A stretch of 64,000 nucleotides of DNA from Paracoccus beibuensis. Its GTDB lineage: Bacteria > Pseudomonadota > Alphaproteobacteria > Rhodobacterales > Rhodobacteraceae. Positions 17,794 to 27,718 of this stretch are shown one piece after another (position 1 is the stretch's first letter; every line of letters starts with the position of its first letter). The stretch is from positions 29,229-93,228 of the forward strand of contig NZ_JAOTBD010000012.1 in assembly GCF_026162625.1 (NCBI RefSeq). Direction: 5' to 3'. Position numbers and translations under genes: made by a program. Under the pieces are notes generated by a model. That model did no database searches. It was given only the letters and a program-made list of their open reading frames with translations, and was not told the DNA's origin.

Positions 17794-18534
17794 TTACATC
17801 GGTCGGATCCAGATGTTGCGATAGCTGACATCGGCATCATGGTCCTGAAGCGAGATCGGCGCACAGTCATGCGCCTCGTAGGTCGGATAGCCGATCCACT
17901 CGGTCGCGCCCTGGATCTGAGCATGGTTCTGAACCACCACCCCGTTCTGCAACACCGTCACATGGGCCGGCCGACGCAGCGCGCCGTCATCCGAGAAGAC
18001 CGGCGCCTGAAAGATGATGTCATAGCTCTGCCATTCGCCGGGCTCCCGCGACGCGTTCACGAGAGGGATGTGCTGCTTGTAGATCGACCCTGCCTGGCCG
18101 TTCGGATAGGCTGGGTTCTCGAAGCTGTCCAGCACCTGCACCTCGTAGCGTCCCTGCAGCAAGATGCCGCTGTTGCCGCGGTCCTGGCCGTCATGCCCCT
18201 CGTCGTTCGGAGGAGAGCGCCATTCGACATGCAGCTGTGCATCGCAAAAGCTCTGCGTCGTGCGGATGTCGCCCGATCCGCGGTTCACCCGCAGGATCCC
18301 GTCCTCGACCGTCCATTCGGCAGGACCGCCATCCACACTCTCCCAACCATCGAGGTTCGTCCCGTCGAACAGCACCACCGCGTCGGAGGGCGGCTGGTCT
18401 TCGGGCGTCTGCACGGTCGCCGGCACCGGTCCCTCGACTTCGGTGACGCGGGACTGTGCCTGGCGGTCCATGTCCTGCGCCAAGGCCGGCCCGGCCAGCA
18501 CCAGGCCAGCGGCCATCAGGGTCAGTTTCTTCAT
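17794..18534 (-). CDS. exported DUF1080 protein (3-keto-disaccharide hydrolase-like)
   Basis: A 246-residue protein with a Sec signal peptide (MKKLTLMAAGLVLAGPALAQ) and one concanavalin-like beta-jellyroll domain of the DUF1080 type: LFDGTNLDGWES (55-66), WTVEDGILRVNRGSGDIRT, HVEWRSPP, RGNSGILLQGRYEVQVLDSF and the C-terminal YRNIWIRPM. Studied members hydrolyse or cleave glycosides oxidised at C3. It is the last gene of a four-gene operon with a GMC oxidoreductase and its subunit 3, which could make the 3-keto substrate. A strong hairpin precedes it. Confidence 0.9.
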   Translation of the reverse strand: MKKLTLMAAGLVLAGPALAQDMDRQAQSRVTEVEGPVPATVQTPEDQPPSDAVVLFDGTNLDGWESVDGGPAEWTVEDGILRVNRGSGDIRTTQSFCDAQLHVEWRSPPNDEGHDGQDRGNSGILLQGRYEVQVLDSFENPAYPNGQAGSIYKQHIPLVNASREPGEWQSYDIIFQAPVFSDDGALRRPAHVTVLQNGVVVQNHAQIQGATEWIGYPTYEAHDCAPISLQDHDADVSYRNIWIRPM

Positions 18535-18559
18535 GTCGTGATCCTTTCGCGAAGAAAGC

Positions 18560-18584
18560 GGGCCCCGGCGTGGTGCCGGGGCCC
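18560..18584 (-). other. strong intercistronic hairpin
   Basis: A 10-bp perfect GC stem (18560-18569 with 18575-18584, 5-nt loop) lies between subunit 3 and DUF1080. On the minus strand it is followed by GCTTTCTTCG, a poor T-run. It may dampen read-through or protect the upstream mRNA, so the two genes need not be made in equal amounts. Confidence 0.55.
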
Positions 18585-18593
18585 GGAGGAAGA

Positions 18594-19238
18594 TCAGGTC
18601 GCCCAGGCAGGCTCTCCGTCATAGTCCAGATCGCCGATGTATTCGCCCGGCACTGGTTCATAGCGGAGGACCTGCGTGGCCCCGACCTCGGACGTGAAAA
18701 AGCCAAACAGCGTCAACTGCTGGATCGGGGTGAACCAGTGCATCCGCGGCTCGGCCGCCTCCTCGGGCTGCTCGTCGGCGGCGGTATCGGCCGAGCTCTG
18801 CTGGTCGATCGACTGCTCCCTCCGCTCTTCCAGCTCGGCGAGGGCGCGGGCCGACTCCTCGCGTGCGGCCACGGATGCGGCCTGCAGCATCTCGCGGCGT
18901 TCCTCGGCCGTCATCTCCTCGAAGGTCCTGCCATACTCCTCCTGCGCCTTGACCTTCAGTGTCTCCATCCCGTCGCGGAAGGCCGCCTGCTCCTCGGCCG
19001 TATAGCAGTCGCTGACAAAGCGCGTCATGAAGGCGCCGACCCCGGCCTCCTTGGCGCCCGGCGTATCGGTGGCGGGAATGATGGTCTCGGCCACCTCGTC
19101 CAGGAAGGCGGCGTCCGCGTCCGAGAAGATGTTCTCGCCCACCGGCGTCGGCAGATAGGCAAAGGCTCGCTGTCCGCCCAGCATGGCCGTGCCGGTGACG
19201 GCGGCGATCATCGACAGAAGTTGGCGGCGGTTCATCAC
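18594..19238 (-). CDS. gluconate 2-dehydrogenase subunit 3 family protein (GMC partner)
   Basis: A 214-residue protein with a Tat-like signal (NRRQLLSMIAAVTGTAML, residues 3-20). The fold shows the subunit 3 pattern: FLDEVAETIIPATDTPGAKEAG, FMTRFVSDCYTAEEQAAF and the C-terminal block FFTSEVGATQVLRYEPVPG with DLDYDGEPAWAT. The middle is Glu-rich. Such subunits bind the flavin GMC subunit and carry it through the Tat system. Its ATG overlaps the TGA of the GMC gene by 4 nt. No cytochrome c subunit is present nearby. Confidence 0.9.
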   Translation of the reverse strand: MMNRRQLLSMIAAVTGTAMLGGQRAFAYLPTPVGENIFSDADAAFLDEVAETIIPATDTPGAKEAGVGAFMTRFVSDCYTAEEQAAFRDGMETLKVKAQEEYGRTFEEMTAEERREMLQAASVAAREESARALAELEERREQSIDQQSSADTAADEQPEEAAEPRMHWFTPIQQLTLFGFFTSEVGATQVLRYEPVPGEYIGDLDYDGEPAWAT

Positions 19239-20923
19239 AGATCTCCGTTCTTCAGGGCGTTGACGGCGTGCTCCGCCGCCCGCGCGGTCAGCGCCATGTA
19301 GGTCAGCGACGGGTTCACGCAGCTGGCCGAGGTCATGCAGGCCCCGTCCGTCACATAGACGTTCGGCGCGTCCCAGACCTGGTTGTTGCCGTTCAGGACC
19401 GAGGATGCCGGGTCGCGGCCCATCCGCGCCGTGCCCATCTCGTGGATGCCCATGCCGGGGGCATAGTCGCTTTCGGTGGGCTTCACGTCGACGACGCCGG
19501 CGGCCTCGAGGATATCAACCGCGTCCTGCTTCATGTCCTGGCGCATGCGCATCTCGTTCTCGCGCAGGTCCACGCTGATCGACAGGACCGGCAGGCCCCA
19601 CTTGTCGGTCTTCGACCGGTCCAGCGCAATGAAGTTGTCATGATAGGGCAGCATCTCGCCAAAGCCGGTCATGCCGATGGTCCAGTCGCCGGGCTTGGAC
19701 AGCGCCTCCTTCATGTCGGCGCCGATGTTCAGCTCGGCGACCTCGCGCCGCCAGCCCTGCCGGCTGGCCGATCCCTGATAGCCGAAGCCACGGGTATAGG
19801 GGCGCTCCTCGCCCTCGGTGTTGCGAAAGCGCGGGATGTAGAAGCCGGCGGGACGGCGGCCGAAATAGTACTTGTCGTCATAGCCCTCGACCCGGCCTTC
19901 GGCGCCCACGCGGAAATGGTGGTCCATGACGTTGTGACCCAATTCACCGGACGACGATCCCAGCCCGCCTTCCCAGACATCGGTCGCAGAATTCATCAGC
20001 ACCCAGGTGGAGTTGAAGCTGGAGGCGTTCAGGAACACCACATCGGCGGTGTATTCGTAAGTCATGTTGGTTTCGGCGTCGATGATCTCGACCCCGCGGG
20101 CGCGCTTGCGGTCCTTGTCGTAGAGGACCTCCTTCACGATGGAAAACGGCCGCAGCGTCAGGTTGCCGGTTGCCATGGCCACCGGAAGGGTTGCCGACTG
20201 CGTGCTGAAATAGGCGCCATAGGGGCAGCCCAGCCAGCATTTGTTCCGGTACTGGCAGGCGATGCGGTTCTGCTCTGGCTTGGCCTCGGTGATATTGGCC
20301 ACCCGTGCGTTGATCAGGTAGCGCTTGCCGCCGAAGGCCTTGCGCAGGCGCGCGGCGACGTCCTTTTCCACGATGTTCAGCGGGATCGGCGGCAGGAATT
20401 GTCCATCGGGCAGGATGTCCAGCCCCTCCTGCGACCCCGAGATCCCGGCAAAGCGTTCCACGTGGTCGTACCACGGCGCGATATCGGCATAGCGGATAGG
20501 CCAGTCGGTCGCGATCCCCTCCCGCTCGTTGGCGGTGAAGTCGGTGTCGGACAGGCGATAGGACTGGCGCCCCCACATCAGCGACCGGCCACCGACATGA
20601 TAGCCGCGGAACCAGTCGAAGCGTTTGGCCTCGGTATAGGGGTTCTCCTGCTCGTTGGCCCACATGCCGAAGGTCTGCTCGTTCAGAGGGTAGTCGCGGC
20701 GCAGGACCGGATAGTTGTCCTTCATCTCGATCGTCGCGGTGCCGCGATGGGGATAGTCCCAGGCTTCCTTGTCGGCGTTCACATAGTCGGTCAGGTGCTC
20801 GATGTTGCGGCCGCGCTCGAGCATCAGGACCTTCAGGCCCCTTTCGGTCAGTTCCTTGGCGGCCCAACCGCCGCTGATGCCCGATCCGACGACGATCGCG
20901 TCGTAATGCATGTTCTCTGCCAT
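19235..20923 (-). CDS. GMC-family FAD-dependent sugar dehydrogenase, catalytic subunit
   Basis: A 562-residue flavoprotein. The FAD loop VVGSGISGG is at 11-19; further blocks are GGRSLMWGRQSYR, the CQYRNKCWLGCPYGAYF cysteine segment typical of periplasmic sugar dehydrogenases, HEMGTARMG with the catalytic His, and NPSLTYMALTARAAEH. It has no signal peptide and probably leaves the cell with the Tat-signal subunit 3, encoded next. Relatives oxidise gluconate, fructose or the C3 of glycosides. The DUF1080 neighbour favours C3 oxidation here, but this is inference. Confidence 0.92.
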   Translation of the reverse strand: MAENMHYDAIVVGSGISGGWAAKELTERGLKVLMLERGRNIEHLTDYVNADKEAWDYPHRGTATIEMKDNYPVLRRDYPLNEQTFGMWANEQENPYTEAKRFDWFRGYHVGGRSLMWGRQSYRLSDTDFTANEREGIATDWPIRYADIAPWYDHVERFAGISGSQEGLDILPDGQFLPPIPLNIVEKDVAARLRKAFGGKRYLINARVANITEAKPEQNRIACQYRNKCWLGCPYGAYFSTQSATLPVAMATGNLTLRPFSIVKEVLYDKDRKRARGVEIIDAETNMTYEYTADVVFLNASSFNSTWVLMNSATDVWEGGLGSSSGELGHNVMDHHFRVGAEGRVEGYDDKYYFGRRPAGFYIPRFRNTEGEERPYTRGFGYQGSASRQGWRREVAELNIGADMKEALSKPGDWTIGMTGFGEMLPYHDNFIALDRSKTDKWGLPVLSISVDLRENEMRMRQDMKQDAVDILEAAGVVDVKPTESDYAPGMGIHEMGTARMGRDPASSVLNGNNQVWDAPNVYVTDGACMTSASCVNPSLTYMALTARAAEHAVNALKNGDL

Positions 20924-20956
20924 CTGGCTTTCCTTTCAGCTTTGCTAGCGGCTTCT

Positions 20957-21850
<894 letters not shown>

Positions 21851-21889
21851 GGTCTTCCTCCCTTGGTGTGGTGGCCCCGGTCGCCAGAA

Positions 21890-21903
21890 TGAAACCGTTT
21901 ACA
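21890..21903. promoter_or_regulatory. LacI-type operator 2
   Basis: TGAAACCGTTTACA, the best match to the locus consensus, lies 39 bp upstream of the Tat-exported TIM-barrel gene and near the expected promoter of the GMC operon. Confidence 0.75.
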
Positions 21904-21936
21904 CAGCGGGGCGGAACGACCCTCCTCCGGGTCGAA

Positions 21937-21961
21937 GCGGCGCGGGATGGACCCGCGCCGC
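21937..21961 (-). other. hairpin after the ABC binding-protein gene
   Basis: A 10-bp perfect GC stem (21937-21946 with 21952-21961) with a 5-nt loop lies 10 bp past the binding-protein stop on the minus strand. It lacks a T-run. It may stabilise the mRNA end or cause partial termination before the next operon. Confidence 0.5.
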
Positions 21962-21970
21962 GATATCAGA

Positions 21971-22906
21971 TCAATAGGGGCTGTCTTCGAAATAGAAGTT
22001 GTCGGCGTTTTCCGGCGTGATCAGCTCGGACGCGATGATGAACTCGCCCGACATGGGCGCGCCCGAGGTCAGGCCCAGGGCCGTCATCTCTATCGCGGTC
22101 GAGATCATCGCCGGCGGATAGGTCACGTTCACCGGAACCGTCGGGTCGTCGTTTCTGATGCGGTCGACCATTTCCTTCATGCCGGCACCGCCGACGACGA
22201 ACATTTCGTCGGTGCGGCCGGCTTGGTCGATGGCTGCCAGGGCGCCCACGGCCATGTCGTCGTCGGCCGCCCAGACCGCGTCGATCTCGGGGAAGCGCGA
22301 CAGCCAGTCCTGCATCAGGTTGAAGGCCGTGTCGCGGTTCCAATTGCCGTGGTCCATCGCCAGGACTTCGATGCCCGCCCCTTCGATGGCCGACTCGAAG
22401 CCCGCCACGCGCTCATTGTCGACGGTGGAGGCGATGCCGCGCATCACCACGACCTTCGCGCCCTCGTCCAGCGTGTCGGCAAAATACTGCCCCGCCGTGC
22501 GGCCGAAGCTGTCGTTGTCGCCGGCGACATAGAGGTTCTCGATCCCTTCCTGCGTCAGGCCGCGGTCGACGACCGTTACCCAGACACCGCTGTCGGCGAT
22601 GCGCTGGATCGGACCGGTCAGCGGCTCGGATTCGAAGGGCAGAACGACCAGCGCGTCGATGCCGCGCGTGGCGACCATGTCCTCGAGGTCGGACACCTGC
22701 TGGCCCGGGTCCGAGGTCGTGGTCAGCACGAATTCCAGATCGGGATTTGCCTCGGACAGCCGTTCGACAGTGCGTTCGGCGTGAAAGTTCAGCGCCCCCG
22801 CCCAGCCATGCGTCGCGGCCGGGATCGAGATGCCGATGGTTTCCGACAGCGCCGGTACGGCCGTCAGGCCAAGCAGCGCGGTCGTGGCGATCAGGGTCTT
22901 TCTCAT
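21971..22906 (-). CDS. sugar ABC transporter substrate-binding protein (ribose type)
   Basis: A 311-residue periplasmic binding protein with a Sec signal (MRKTLIATTALLGLTAVPALS). It is of the RbsB/LacI-like type: IGISIPAATHGWAGAL, NPDLEFVLTTTSD, ALVVLPFESEPL, VVDRGL, DAVWAADDDMAVGAL. I start at 22906 because GGAGGAG lies 8 nt ahead; a GTG at 22924 would include that site. It is the last gene of the five-gene import operon, an unusual place for the binding protein, which is normally made in excess. Confidence 0.93.
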   Translation of the reverse strand: MRKTLIATTALLGLTAVPALSETIGISIPAATHGWAGALNFHAERTVERLSEANPDLEFVLTTTSDPGQQVSDLEDMVATRGIDALVVLPFESEPLTGPIQRIADSGVWVTVVDRGLTQEGIENLYVAGDNDSFGRTAGQYFADTLDEGAKVVVMRGIASTVDNERVAGFESAIEGAGIEVLAMDHGNWNRDTAFNLMQDWLSRFPEIDAVWAADDDMAVGALAAIDQAGRTDEMFVVGGAGMKEMVDRIRNDDPTVPVNVTYPPAMISTAIEMTALGLTSGAPMSGEFIIASELITPENADNFYFEDSPY

Positions 22907-22933
22907 GGTAGTTACTCCTCCCACAGGTGAAAA

Positions 22934-23929
22934 TCAGCGCGCGGTGCCGGTATTCCGTTGCAGCACGACGGCCAGGATGATGACGACGCCCTGGATGGCA
23001 CCGTTCAGATACGGGCTGACGAAGTCGGTCAGGTTCAGCAGGTTGCCGATCAGCGACAGGATCAGCACCCCCACGACCGTGCCCCAGACCCGGCCGAAGC
23101 CGCCCTTCAAAAGCGTGCCGCCGATGATGACGGCCGCGATAGCCTCAAGCTCCCACAGAAGGCCGGTGGTGGCCGAGGCCGAACCGAGGCGCGGGACGTA
23201 CATGACCACCGCGATGCCGACCAGAAGGCCCAGCATGACATAGGTCATCAGCCGCACCCGCAGTACCGCCACGGACGAATAGCGGGCCACCTTCTCATTG
23301 GACCCGATGGCGGCGCAGTGCCGGCCGAAGGCCGTGTGGCGCATCACGATCTCGCCCAGGATGGCCAAGGCCGCGAAGACGATGATCGGCCAGCTGATGC
23401 CCATGATGCCGCCGTAATAGACGGGGCGGTACAGTTCCCGCATCTCGTAACCCAGCGACAGCGTGCCGCCGTCGGCCAGCCAGGTGACCAGGCTGCGATA
23501 GATGCCCATGGTGCCAAGGGTCAGGATGAACGCCTCGATGCCCGCGCGGGTAATCAGGATGCCGTTGATGAACCCCGCCGCCAGCCCCGCGAACAGCGCA
23601 AGCGCCACGCCGATCAGGATGACGGGCAGCCCGCCCCCCATGTTCTCGGTCAACAGGTTCATCACCAGAATCATCAGACCCGCGACAAAGGCCGCCATCG
23701 AGCCCACGGAGAGGTCCAGCCCCCCCGCGGTGATGACGAAGGTCATGCCGATGGCGATGATGCCGATGAACGCGGACCGCGCCAGCACGTTGGTGATGTT
23801 GGCAAAGCTGAGGAAGTTCGGGTTCATCGCGATGCCGATCAGCACCAGCACGACCAGCGCCACGATTGGCGCGATGACGGCCAGGTTTATCTTGGGCCGG
23901 CGCGTCTGTTGAAGGGTTGCCGTGCTCAT
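22934..23929 (-). CDS. sugar ABC transporter permease (RbsC-like)
   Basis: A 331-residue inner-membrane permease with about eight to ten membrane segments. The family signature is visible: FVITAGGLDLSVGSMAAF near residue 65, followed by INGILITRAGIEAFILTLGT and the late block GFGRVWGTVVGVLILSLIGN. It overlaps the ATPase gene by 4 nt and carries the sugar bound by the downstream binding protein. Confidence 0.94.
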   Translation of the reverse strand: MSTATLQQTRRPKINLAVIAPIVALVVLVLIGIAMNPNFLSFANITNVLARSAFIGIIAIGMTFVITAGGLDLSVGSMAAFVAGLMILVMNLLTENMGGGLPVILIGVALALFAGLAAGFINGILITRAGIEAFILTLGTMGIYRSLVTWLADGGTLSLGYEMRELYRPVYYGGIMGISWPIIVFAALAILGEIVMRHTAFGRHCAAIGSNEKVARYSSVAVLRVRLMTYVMLGLLVGIAVVMYVPRLGSASATTGLLWELEAIAAVIIGGTLLKGGFGRVWGTVVGVLILSLIGNLLNLTDFVSPYLNGAIQGVVIILAVVLQRNTGTAR

Positions 23930-25431
23930 GCCGCACTGTCCTCTTTGTTGTCGTCCATCCCCATCGCCAGTCGCACGATATTGCCTTCGGTGACCGCGTC
24001 ACCCGCCAGCTCTCCGGCGATGCGGCCGGCATGCATGACGATGACGCGCCCCGCGAGGCCGATAAGCTCCGGCATCTCGGACGAGATCACGATGATGCTG
24101 CGGCCTTCGGCGGCCAGCTTGGCGATGAGGGTATAGATCTGTTGCTTGGTGCCGATGTCGATGCCGCGCGTCGGCTCGTCGATGATGACGACCTCGGGGT
24201 CCGACAGAAGCGTCTTTGCGAGAAGCAGCTTCTGCTGGTTGCCCCCCGACAGATCGCCCACCGCCATGCCGCGTTCCGGTGCCCGGATGGCGAAGTCGTC
24301 GATGGCGCGGTCCAGCGCCGCTTCCTCGCGCCCGCGGTCGATCAGCGGGCGGCCGAATGTCTCCAGCAGCGGCAGCGTCAGGTTCTCGCGCAGGGTCTTG
24401 TCCAGAAGCAGGCCTGCGCCCTTGCGGTCCTCGGTCAGGTAGGCAAGGCCAGCGCGCATCGCATGGGCCACCTGGTTCGGCGGCAGTTCCTGCCCCTTCA
24501 GGCGCACCGTGCCGCTGCGCGGGCGCAATCCCGCGATGGCCTCGGCCAGTTCGGTGCGGCCGGACCCCACCAGCCCGCCGATGCCCAGCACCTCTCCTTT
24601 GCGCAGGCTCAGACTGGCACCCTCGACGACGCCGGGAACCGAGACGCCGCCGACTTCAAGGATCGCGTCGGCGCCCCCGCCGACCTTCGCCGGGAACAGG
24701 TCGGACAGCTCGCGCCCGACCATGGCGGCGGCCATGTCGTCCTCGGTCACGTCCGTTGTCCTGTCGGAGCGGATCATCGTGCCGTCGCGCAGGACCGTCA
24801 CCCGGTCGGCGATGCGCTTCACCTCGCCCAGCTTGTGCGACGTATAGAGGATCGCCACGCCTTCGGCGCGCAGCCGCTCGATCTGGCGGAACAGCACCTC
24901 GGTTTCCCGGCCGGTCAGCACCGCGGTCGGCTCGTCCATGATCAGGACGCGCGCCTTGCGCGACAGGGCCTTGGCGATCTCGACCATCTGCTTGTCGGGG
25001 ACCGACAACTGGTTCACGGGCGTTGCAGGATCGACACGGCATTCCAGCTGCGACAGAAGCTCCGCCGTCCGGGCGCGCATCGACTTGTGGTCCAGGAACG
25101 GCCCGCGTCTCAGTTCGCGCCCCAAAAAGACGTTCTGGTCGACCGACAGGTGCTCGGCCAGGTTGAATTCCTGGTGGATCATGATGATCCCCCGATCCTC
25201 GGCCTCGTCCGAGCCGGCAAATCGGATGGGCTTGCCGTCAAAGGTCACCTGGCCGCCGGTGGGATCCAGATAGCCCGCCAGGATCTTCATCGTCGTGGAC
25301 TTGCCTGCGCCGTTCTCGCCGATCAGCGCATGCACCTCTCCGGGATGCAGCGCGAAATCGACGCCGTGCAGGATTTCGATGGGACCGAAGGACTTCGTGA
25401 CGCCTTCCAGCGCCAGGACAGGGCTTGTCAT
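23926..25431 (-). CDS. sugar ABC transporter ATP-binding protein (double-domain, RbsA/MglA-like)
   Basis: A 501-residue protein with two ATPase domains. Domain 1 has Walker A GENGAGKS (about 38-45), the signature region LSVPDKQMVEIAKAL and DEPTAVLTG. Domain 2 has GLVGSGRTE in place of a standard Walker A, as usual in this family, then LSGGNQQKLLLAK and DEPTRGID. Overlaps of 4 nt with the genes on both sides indicate tight coupling in the operon. Confidence 0.95.
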   Translation of the reverse strand: MTSPVLALEGVTKSFGPIEILHGVDFALHPGEVHALIGENGAGKSTTMKILAGYLDPTGGQVTFDGKPIRFAGSDEAEDRGIIMIHQEFNLAEHLSVDQNVFLGRELRRGPFLDHKSMRARTAELLSQLECRVDPATPVNQLSVPDKQMVEIAKALSRKARVLIMDEPTAVLTGRETEVLFRQIERLRAEGVAILYTSHKLGEVKRIADRVTVLRDGTMIRSDRTTDVTEDDMAAAMVGRELSDLFPAKVGGGADAILEVGGVSVPGVVEGASLSLRKGEVLGIGGLVGSGRTELAEAIAGLRPRSGTVRLKGQELPPNQVAHAMRAGLAYLTEDRKGAGLLLDKTLRENLTLPLLETFGRPLIDRGREEAALDRAIDDFAIRAPERGMAVGDLSGGNQQKLLLAKTLLSDPEVVIIDEPTRGIDIGTKQQIYTLIAKLAAEGRSIIVISSEMPELIGLAGRVIVMHAGRIAGELAGDAVTEGNIVRLAMGMDDNKEDSAA

Positions 25432-26540
25432 GCCATTACCTCGACCCAGCCGGCGTCGGCGGCGTTCGAGCGGATGCAGGCATCGATGAAGTGCAGGCCT
25501 TCCAGGCCGTCATCAATGCCCGGCAGGGTGTCTGGGATGCGCCCCGTGCGGATTGCCTCGGCCGCTTCGGAATAAAGGTTCGCGAACCCTTCCAGATAAC
25601 CTTCGGGATGGCCCGGCGGCACTCGGCTGTTGCCGGCCACCGTGCCGGGGCCGCCGCGGCGCAGCTTCTGCGTCGGCTGACCGAACGGGGTGAACCATAG
25701 TGTCTCGGGCGCCTCGTGCTGCCACTCCAGCCCGCCCTTGTCGCCATAGACGCGCAGCTTCATACCGTTCTCGGTTCCCGGTGCGACCTGCGAGGCCCAG
25801 AGCATCCCCTTGGCGCCATCTGCATAACGCATCAGGATATGCGCGTTGTCGTCCAGCCGGCGGCCCACAACAAAGCTCGACAGATCGGCCGCCAGCCGTT
25901 CGGGCCGCATCCCGGTCGCGAAGCGCGCCAGTTGGAATGCGTGGGTGCCGATGTCACCAATCGCCCCGCCTGCTCCGGCCTTCGACGGATCGCCACGCCA
26001 CGATGCCTGCTTGCTGTCGCTGTCCTCGGTCAGCCAGTCCTGGGCATATTCCACCTGCACCAGGCGCAAGGTGCCCAGATCGCCGCGCGCGATCATCGCC
26101 CGCGCCTGCCTGATCATTGGATAGGCCGAATAGTTGTGGGTCAGGACGAACATCGCATCGGACGAACGTGCGATGGCGGCAAGCTCTTGCGCCTCCTCCA
26201 TCGTCGCGGTCATCGGCTTGTCGCAGATGACATGGATGCCTTGTGCCAGGAAGGCGCGCGCAACCGGGAAATGCAGATGGTTCGGGGTGCAGACTGACAC
26301 GGCCTGGATGCCGTCGTCGCGGCCGGCTTCCCCGCGGGCCATTTCCTCGAAATCGGCATAGCTGCGGGCGATGCCCACCTCGGCCGCGCTGGCGGCCGCG
26401 CGAGCGGGGTCCGATGACAGCGCCCCTGCCACCAGGTCGAACTGCCCGTCCAGCCGCGACGCGATCCGGTGCACGTTGCCGATCATGGCCCCGGCCCCGC
26501 CGCCGACCATGCCAAGGCGAATGGGAACGTGCCGGGTCAT
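25428..26540 (-). CDS. Gfo/Idh/MocA-family oxidoreductase
   Basis: A 370-residue NAD(P)-dependent sugar oxidoreductase. The N-terminal Rossmann domain shows GMVGGGAGAMIGNVHR (about 9-24), TPNHLHFPVA and the signature CDKPMT, with the catalytic-type Lys. The C-terminal domain has GDIGTHAFQLARF (HxF) typical of inositol/sugar dehydrogenases. Such enzymes often oxidise or reduce sugars at C3, which fits the locus. It has no signal peptide, so it acts in the cytoplasm on imported product. It overlaps neighbours by 4 nt on each side. Confidence 0.92.
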   Translation of the reverse strand: MTRHVPIRLGMVGGGAGAMIGNVHRIASRLDGQFDLVAGALSSDPARAAASAAEVGIARSYADFEEMARGEAGRDDGIQAVSVCTPNHLHFPVARAFLAQGIHVICDKPMTATMEEAQELAAIARSSDAMFVLTHNYSAYPMIRQARAMIARGDLGTLRLVQVEYAQDWLTEDSDSKQASWRGDPSKAGAGGAIGDIGTHAFQLARFATGMRPERLAADLSSFVVGRRLDDNAHILMRYADGAKGMLWASQVAPGTENGMKLRVYGDKGGLEWQHEAPETLWFTPFGQPTQKLRRGGPGTVAGNSRVPPGHPEGYLEGFANLYSEAAEAIRTGRIPDTLPGIDDGLEGLHFIDACIRSNAADAGWVEVMA

Positions 26541-27595
26541 CTGTCCAGCCCCAGCATCCGGCGATTTGCGGCCATGTCGGCCCCTCCGTTCGCAAAATCG
26601 TCAAAGGCGCGGTCGGTGACGCGAATGATATGGTCTCGCACGAAGGCCGCACCTTCGCGTGCGCCATCCTCGGGGTGCTTCAAGGCACATTCCCATTCCA
26701 CCACGGCCCACCCGTCGAACCCGATCGTCGTCAGCTTGGAGAAGATGGCCTTGAAGTCAACCTGCCCGTCGCCAGGGCTGCGGAACCGCCCCGCGCGATC
26801 GACCCACGGCTGATAGCCGCCATAGACGCCTTGCCGGCCGGTCGGGTTGAACTCGGCATCCTTGACGTGGAACATGCCGATCCGGTCGGCATAGATGTCG
26901 ATGTTCTGCAGGTAGTCCAGCTGCTGCAACAGGTAGTGCGAAGGATCGTAGAGCATCTTCGCCCGGGGATGCTGGTCCACGCGGTCCAAAAACATCTCGA
27001 AGCTGATGCCGTCGTGCAGGTCCTCTCCGGGGTGGATCTCGAAGCAGATGTCGACGCCGCGGCTGTCGGCATGATCCAGGATCGGGCGCCAGCGGGCGGC
27101 AAGCTCGTCGAAGGCCGCCTCGACCAGACCTTCGGGGCGCTGCGGCCAGGGGTAGAAGTAGGGCCAGGCCAGCGCGCCCGAAAACGCCGCCATCCGGTCT
27201 AGGCCGAGATTGGCCGAGGCGTCGATGGTCTTTCTGACCTGATCGACCGCCCAAGCCTGCCGCGCGACCGGATTGCCGCGCATGGCCTGTGGTGCAAATC
27301 CGTCGAAGGCCGCGTCGAAGGCCGGATGGACCGCGACCAGTTGGCCCTGCACATGGGCCGAAAGCTCGGTGATGCGGACGCCGTTGTCATCAGCCTGCCC
27401 CCTCAGTTCGTCGCAATAGCCGCTTGAGGTCGCCGCCAGATCGAGATCCATCAGCGGCGTCGCGCCCGAAGGAACCTGCACCCCCAGATAGCCGCATTCC
27501 GCCGCCCATTTCGTGATCGCGCCAAAGCTGTCGAATGGCGCCGACGTTCCCACGAACTGCGCCAGAAACAACCCGGGCCCCTGGATCGTCTTCAT
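26537..27595 (-). CDS. cytoplasmic sugar isomerase/epimerase-like TIM-barrel protein
   Basis: A 352-residue protein without a signal peptide. TIM-barrel blocks are WAAECGYLGVQVP, VRITELSAHVQGQL, VDICFEIHPGEDLHDG (metal-ligand Glu), KMLYDPSHYLLQQLDY (Asp and His), MFHVKDAEF and WAVVEWECALKHP. Length and the GxDLHDG segment match the longer IolE/epimerase branch. I start at 27595 where AGGAGG lies 4 nt ahead; an in-frame start at 27637 would contain the operator. It is the first gene of the import operon, behind two LacI-type operators. Confidence 0.92.
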   Translation of the reverse strand: MKTIQGPGLFLAQFVGTSAPFDSFGAITKWAAECGYLGVQVPSGATPLMDLDLAATSSGYCDELRGQADDNGVRITELSAHVQGQLVAVHPAFDAAFDGFAPQAMRGNPVARQAWAVDQVRKTIDASANLGLDRMAAFSGALAWPYFYPWPQRPEGLVEAAFDELAARWRPILDHADSRGVDICFEIHPGEDLHDGISFEMFLDRVDQHPRAKMLYDPSHYLLQQLDYLQNIDIYADRIGMFHVKDAEFNPTGRQGVYGGYQPWVDRAGRFRSPGDGQVDFKAIFSKLTTIGFDGWAVVEWECALKHPEDGAREGAAFVRDHIIRVTDRAFDDFANGGADMAANRRMLGLDR

Positions 27596-27622
27596 GTATC
27601 CTCCTGAAGCCGAAGATCCCCA

Positions 27623-27636
27623 TGTAATCGGTTTCA
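27623..27636. promoter_or_regulatory. LacI-type operator 3a
   Basis: TGTAATCGGTTTCA lies 27 bp upstream of the import operon start, in the divergent gap shared with the lacI-type gene. Confidence 0.75.
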
Positions 27637-27655
27637 TATTGACGCTCTCACAACA

Positions 27656-27669
27656 TGAAGTCGTTTACA
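27656..27669. promoter_or_regulatory. LacI-type operator 3b
   Basis: TGAAGTCGTTTACA lies 33 bp (about three helical turns) from operator 3a and 49 bp ahead of the repressor gene, so the repressor can regulate both directions, including itself. Confidence 0.7.
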
Positions 27670-27718
27670 ACAGGATTTTTTCGGCTAAAGCCTGTGATGA
27701 TCCAGCAGCGAGAATGCC

